Source: Yamagishiella unicocca
Lineage: Eukaryota; Chlorophyta; Chlorophyceae; Chlamydomonadales; Volvocaceae
Direction: 5' to 3'
Assembly (NCBI GenBank): GCA_003116995.1
Contig: BDSL01000010.1
Span: 868,001 to 932,000 of the forward strand
DNA length: 64,000 nucleotides
Shown here: positions 59,531-64,000 of the stretch, one piece after another
Layout of the letters: the number at the start of each line of letters is the position of its first letter
Numbering within the stretch: the first letter of the stretch is position 1
Position numbers and translations under genes: made by a program
Notes under the pieces: generated by a model
The model's input: the letters and a program-made list of their open reading frames with translations, nothing else
What the model was told of the DNA's origin: nothing
The model's database searches: none

Positions 59531-62202
59531 TCAACCGCGCGTGAGCTTGTCAATGATGGTGTTCAGATCCAGCGCCTTGCCGGAAGCCTGTAGACTGTTC
59601 ACCGCTGCAAGCACATCAGCGCGGCTGAAACCCATTTGAGCGATGTCAGCAATGATCTTGTCCAATGGCACGGCGCGGCTGGCACTAGACGATCCGCCGC
59701 CACCGCCGCCCCCGGACGGAGGCGGAGCAGAGCCTGCTGAATTGATAAGGCAAACGACAAATTTGCATGGCAGGGGCAGTCCTTTTACTGGTCACAACCA
59801 TGTAAAGCCGGCGGGTGCTTATACAAGCACACAGCGGGAGTTAGGCAGCCGTGGGGCAGTACTCTGCGAGCGATATGCACACCGCGGGGCTGCCCAGTCC
59901 ACACACCTGGCATGGTCCGGTAGCCAACAGCAGGGGCTTGCGATCGCCCATATATGCTCGGTGGCGGCATTGTAGGTACCGCGGGCGGCGGCGGGTAAGC
60001 GTGCATACTGGGCGGAGACGGGTAGCTAGCCATATGCGGCGGCGGCGGGGCGCCAGGCGGCGGGCCCGACGGATGGTCCATACGCGGCCCGGCTCCGTTG
60101 GGGCCGCCTGGTCAACAGGGCGGGGGCGAGCACCCGCGTCAAGGGCTATAATACCACATACGTGCCACGGAACAAGGCCTTCGCACGGGGTGAGCATGTG
60201 GCAGAAGTACAGTGCCGCTACGCCGGTCGGGAGGGACATGGGCCCTTCCCCTGCGCTGCGGACAACTTGGGGCAAAAGCAACGAGTCCCCAGGAAACGGA
60301 GAAGCATAAGATGGATTAGGCAGGCCAAGGATAGTTTGGTCAAGAAGTAAGCTGCTAAAGGATATAGTTTCGCGCGCAAGCTCTATCGCGATGGTAGTTA
60401 GGGGCCGGGTGGCGGTCGCCATGCCGTGGCCGCAAACGCGACAAAGTGCATGACTAACAAGCCAGCGATACTGGGGAAACCCAGACTGACAGCGCATCTT
60501 TTGCCTGCTTCCGGTCGCCTGCCCAATTTACCCCCTGCGGCCCTTTGCCACGAACTTACTCGGCGGCGGTTGCATGTGTTGCGGCATACCGTGGGGTGGC
60601 ATAGACGGTGCGCGCGGCGCCTCCTGCGGCGCCATCGCCCCGTACGGCGAATACACGGGCGGCGCATGCGGCGCCGGTGCCTGCTGCAGGCCGACGTAAG
60701 GGCTGGGCTCCGGCGAGGGTGCCTGGAGGGGTTGCATGCCGCCGGCATGCTGCATGCCACCCATCGGCAACACCTGCACACATGCAACAGGATGGTCACA
60801 GATGCTCGGCAGTGTGTTGGAAGAGGAAGACAGACTTTATCGCTCGAAGCCGTCAACCATGAAGGCGCATGAAAATGGGGACCTCGCCACGGCTGCACAT
60901 TCACGTGGAATGACCTGGTGCTGGCCACGGCAGGAAGTAGGTTCCAAAAACGAAACTAAGGACGGAACAGCTGACAACTGCATTGCGAGTCCTTCAACGG
61001 GGGTACGTTAAGCAGGGCTAAAATGATGTATGCACCTTCCGTAAGACTGATGAACTATTGCCTGCCTACCAGCTGTCTAGCATGCCCCTTGCTCAACCCT
61101 CGACATGCTTCACAAGTACCTGCGCCTGATACGGATACGGGGGCGCCGCCAACGGCTGCTGCTGTTGCTGCTGCTGCTGCAGCTGCTGCTGAGCCTGCTG
61201 CTGAGGTTGCAGCTGAGGTTGCAGCTGCTGCTGCGGCTGCTGGGGTTGCTGCTGCAGTTGCTGCTGCGATTGCTGTGGCTGCTGCTGCTGTGGCAGCGGC
61301 TCCGAAGCCGGTTGCATTGGGAAAGGTGGCGCTCCAGGCATTCCCCCCGGGGTAGGCACAGAATAGTGGGGCTGAAGCTGGGGCTGAAGCTGGGGCTGCG
61401 GTGCAGGGAGCGCATGCGGCGGCATGCCGTAGGATACCTGCTGCGGCGCTGCCATGGTCGGTGTTGCAGCAGGAGCGGCAGCGGCAGGAAGGACAGCAGC
61501 AGGAGAGGCCATGGGTGCTGCAGGCGCGGCTGCTTGAGCGGCAGCAGGCGCCGGCGATGGGGCTGGGGCCGATGGCGCCACTGCCGTCGACTCTGCGGGA
61601 GCTGCCGCAGCCGCAGCCGGGCTGGCACCTGCTGCGCTGGTGCTCTGACCCTTACTGCGCGAGGAATCTGCGGACATCAAGGCCAGCAAGTGCTGCGCCT
61701 CTTGCAGCTCTTGGCGATCGCGCATCGCCTGCACGCCCCGCTCCACTTCCTTAACCGCCATGTCTAGGCTTGTGAAGCGCAGGTGCAAGTCAGAGGGCTG
61801 CGTGACAACAACTTCGCGCAGATCGTTGATAGCTGCGCGCAGCTCCACCACAGTCGCTTCTTGGGATGAGACGCGACGTGTCAAGTCCTCAAGTACTGTC
61901 CGGAGGCTCCGCACAAACTTGCTGAAAGTGGCCTCAAGGGCAGACTGAACGCCCCTATCAACCAGCACTGACAGCTCGTCCGGGGTGAGCGTCACGGAAA
62001 TCCTGCTGCCTTCGGTCGCCCCCGGCGTTGGTCCAGCTCCCGAGCTGCCTCCCACCTCTTCAGCACCATTTGAGGGCGCAGATTTGCCATGTCCATCGCT
62101 AGCGCCTTTGCTGGAGCTGGCGGGCACCAGAACAGGGGTCTTGCCCGAAACAGAGGAGCTGGGCCTGGGGCCTAGGAGATCACCAAACAGTTCATCGTCC
62201 AT
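59531..62202 (-). CDS. DUF1421-type protein with C-terminal UBA-like domain, 4 exons
   Basis: Exons 62202-61120, 60773-60560, 60107-59907, 59733-59531 join in phase from ATG (MDDELFGDLLG) to TGA, giving 566 aa. Residues 50-170 contain a helical coiled-coil part (LEDLTRRVSSQEATVVELRA). A long Ala-, Pro- and Gln-rich, probably disordered section follows (Gln runs near residues 310-350), then Pro/Met/Tyr-rich repeats (MHAYPPPPAVPTMPPPS). The last 45 residues (LDKIIADIAQMGFSRADVLA, LDLNTIIDKL) match the MGF-containing UBA-like end of plant DUF1421 proteins. Ubiquitin binding is plausible but unproven. The order coiled coil, Q/P-rich, UBA-like is that of the plant family. Confidence 0.87.
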
Positions 62203-63585
62203 GATGTAAACAGAGATTTATAAACTGACCTGGGCTCGGAACAAATGTATAACAATAGTTCCGGAGCGAACACAATTTGTGCCCTGGCCCCAAGATCAGT
62301 TAGTGGAGCTTCACCGTTACCAAGCTGCCCAAATCCCAACTTTAAGTATTTGTTAATTCGTTCGCAAACTGAAGTCTGATAGGCGCTTGGAGGCTTTTAG
62401 TCTTTTACACAGTGGGTTTCATGTGTTGTGCAACATACAGGGACAAGGGAGTCCATATGCGTCATTAATTCGGTGCGCTCGATAAAGAAAAGCACATTAG
62501 GTGACATTTCTCCGTGCTGCGCGTAGGTGGGACGTCGTATTCGTAGATGACGAACGTGCGTGAGCTTGCATCGCCCAAGGACCTTGAGGGCAACCGAAGA
62601 TCTCATGAAATCAAGACGGTCTTATGGAGTTGGGGAGGGATACGCCCGGCAGGCTTGGCACGTGAGTTGCTGGGGAAGCTACGAATCTCCCCTGTACGAA
62701 AGACACCCGTCACGCACGTGCTCGCGCTCACCGCTATCGCACGTTGCAAGCTTAAGTCAAGCGTCGCGTCCATTTCCTACTGCATGCCACGTTCCATAGC
62801 ACCGTGCTCACAGGCACGCTCCCGCCCTGTCCCGCATACTGGCTATCTACCAGCGCTACCCGCAACACGGTTACAACAGGCGCTCCCTGGTGATCGACCT
62901 GTCCATTCCCGACATAAGACCAGCGCAACGAATCTATCAGCCAACCCTGAGTTGTCTGGCATGCACGTCGAATGCAGCTGTACAGGGCGCTGAATTCAAA
63001 CTCAGCCAGCAGCCCGTGGGCTAGCTCCCACGGCAACACAACTATAGTGCGGACGCGGCCCTTGTCCTGCATAACCGGCCAGCACGTGCATAGCATGCGA
63101 CGTACGGTCAAGCCCTTCATGTGTAGAGCGTGCGCAAACCATGTCAGCATGCCTGCCCGACAGCAATTGGCTGCAATGCTCTGGAGCCTTTGTCCGGATA
63201 GCATCCGCCGGCTGGAGAGCTCCCGTGCTTTGGTGCGCTATGACGCATGCGGGTTTCGATGGTGATGCTGTGATGGTCATTGCCTCGTTACAGGCTGGGA
63301 GCTTTAGGGATACGAGATGTAATGGAGCCAGAGGTAGTTCCACTCGCTTCCACCTAGCGCAGACGCAAACACGTAATGGCGGGCTGAGGCGGATGGAGTA
63401 CCGCCGGTATTGTGCACGAAAGCAAAGACGAGACGAGACCACGAGAGCCCAGCACGCCGTGTGCCCATTCGTCCTTGGTCACCCAAGCGGGAAGCGTAAG
63501 GGGATTGTATTTTTTAGTTCTTCACCCGCTGGACGGTGTGAAGGCGAACTGAGGCGATGCTGAGTGACGCTGTGGATGGGTTTCC

Positions 63586-63593
63586 TATAAATA
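63586..63593 (+). promoter_or_regulatory. Candidate TATA box
   Basis: TATAAATA within CCTATAAATACGC. No coding exon is visible in the remaining 400 bases, so the target is unknown. Confidence 0.35.
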
Positions 63594-63840
63594 CGCACAC
63601 CCCACGGCGAGCTAGCGATCGACAGGGATAGATAGGCCTGATTTTTCCTGGAGAGATATGTTTGGTGTGATTACCTGGCAGTAGTGACTGTTACAGTGGG
63701 CCCCAGACCATATGGTAGGGCCATTGGGCGCATCGCCTGATACCGATCTGGCCTGAAGAGACGCAGGAAGAAGAACAAACAGCGGCACCAACCACCCAGG
63801 GGGAAGTGGCATAAAAAGGCCCCCTATCAGCACTTCTCCA

Positions 63841-63925
63841 ACTGCGGCCTGAAGGCCTAACCGTTACAACAAGAACTGCGGCCTGACGGCCTAACCGTTA
63901 CAACAACAACTGCGGCCTGACGCGA
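63841..63925. repeat. 34-bp direct repeat
   Basis: Three copies, the last truncated, of a unit starting ACTGCGGCCTGAAGGCCTAA and continuing CCGTTACAACAA. Confidence 0.9.
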
Positions 63926-64000
63926 CAGATCGTGTGACACGTCCGTCGCGTGACCAGCCAACTGTCGGTGAGTCGTGGGCGTTAGCACTGCACTTGAACT

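Larger units (their letters stand above)
62203..64000. other. Upstream region of the DUF1421-like gene and end of window
   Basis: No supported coding region. TATAAATA at 63586-63593 (+) is a good TATA box that could drive a gene running out of the window. A 34-bp direct repeat in three partial copies (ACTGCGGCCTGANGGCCTAA) lies at 63841-63925. Confidence 0.45.

Overview
The window looks like nuclear DNA of a green alga, most likely a chlorophycean of the Chlamydomonas/Volvox order. The signs are high GC, intron-dense genes with GTGAGT/GTGGGT donors, proteins rich in Ala, Gly, Ser and Gln, TGTAA polyadenylation-type signals, an interstitial block of TTTTAGGG (the Chlamydomonas-type telomere unit), a plastid FAD6 desaturase and plant-like NHX, DUF1421 and phosphopantetheine adenylyltransferase proteins. 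Almost no gene is one long ORF. I rebuilt the models by joining exons through GT/AG sites whose codon phases agree.

Layout. 0.55-9.2 kb (-): an endosomal-type Na+/H+ exchanger in 13 exons. 10.6-10.8 kb (-): 3' remnant of a LINE-like retroelement. 11.7-15.0 kb (+): a 487-aa coiled-coil and low-complexity protein of unknown function. 16.4-17.8 kb (-): a 292-aa bZIP factor. 18.7-22.1 kb (+): a fibronectin-III plus CS (p23/NudC-like) protein, with a possible first exon at 18.26 kb. 22.5-26.3 kb (+): plastid omega-6 desaturase FAD6, 439 aa, complete. 28.9-33.2 kb (-): phosphopantetheine adenylyltransferase (CoA synthesis) with a long Gln-rich N-terminal extension. 36.5-57.6 kb (-): a 21-kb gene for a protein of about 2,160 aa that joins an N-terminal region, an array of 22 exons coding a 53-residue helical repeat, and a C-terminal cyclic-nucleotide phosphodiesterase. 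59.5-62.2 kb (-): a DUF1421-type protein with a C-terminal UBA-like domain. The rest is intergenic.

The most unusual content is the phosphodiesterase gene. Eighteen of its exons are exactly 159 nt and phase 0, so each can be duplicated or skipped without breaking the frame. Six of them sit in a recent tandem array with a period of about 458 bp. Two other copies are 63-nt half exons without a GT donor, and the first copy carries a 4-nt insertion.

Two genome-wide patterns cut across the genes. First, short dispersed repeats of at least five families lie beside splice sites. They have one orientation near 5' splice sites and the reverse complement near 3' splice sites, which is what inverted-repeat introner-like elements would leave. 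Second, minisatellites repeatedly start or end at splice sites, and several carry a splice-donor consensus in every unit. The genes share no obvious pathway: ion transport, transcription, lipid desaturation, CoA synthesis and cyclic-nucleotide signalling are all represented.
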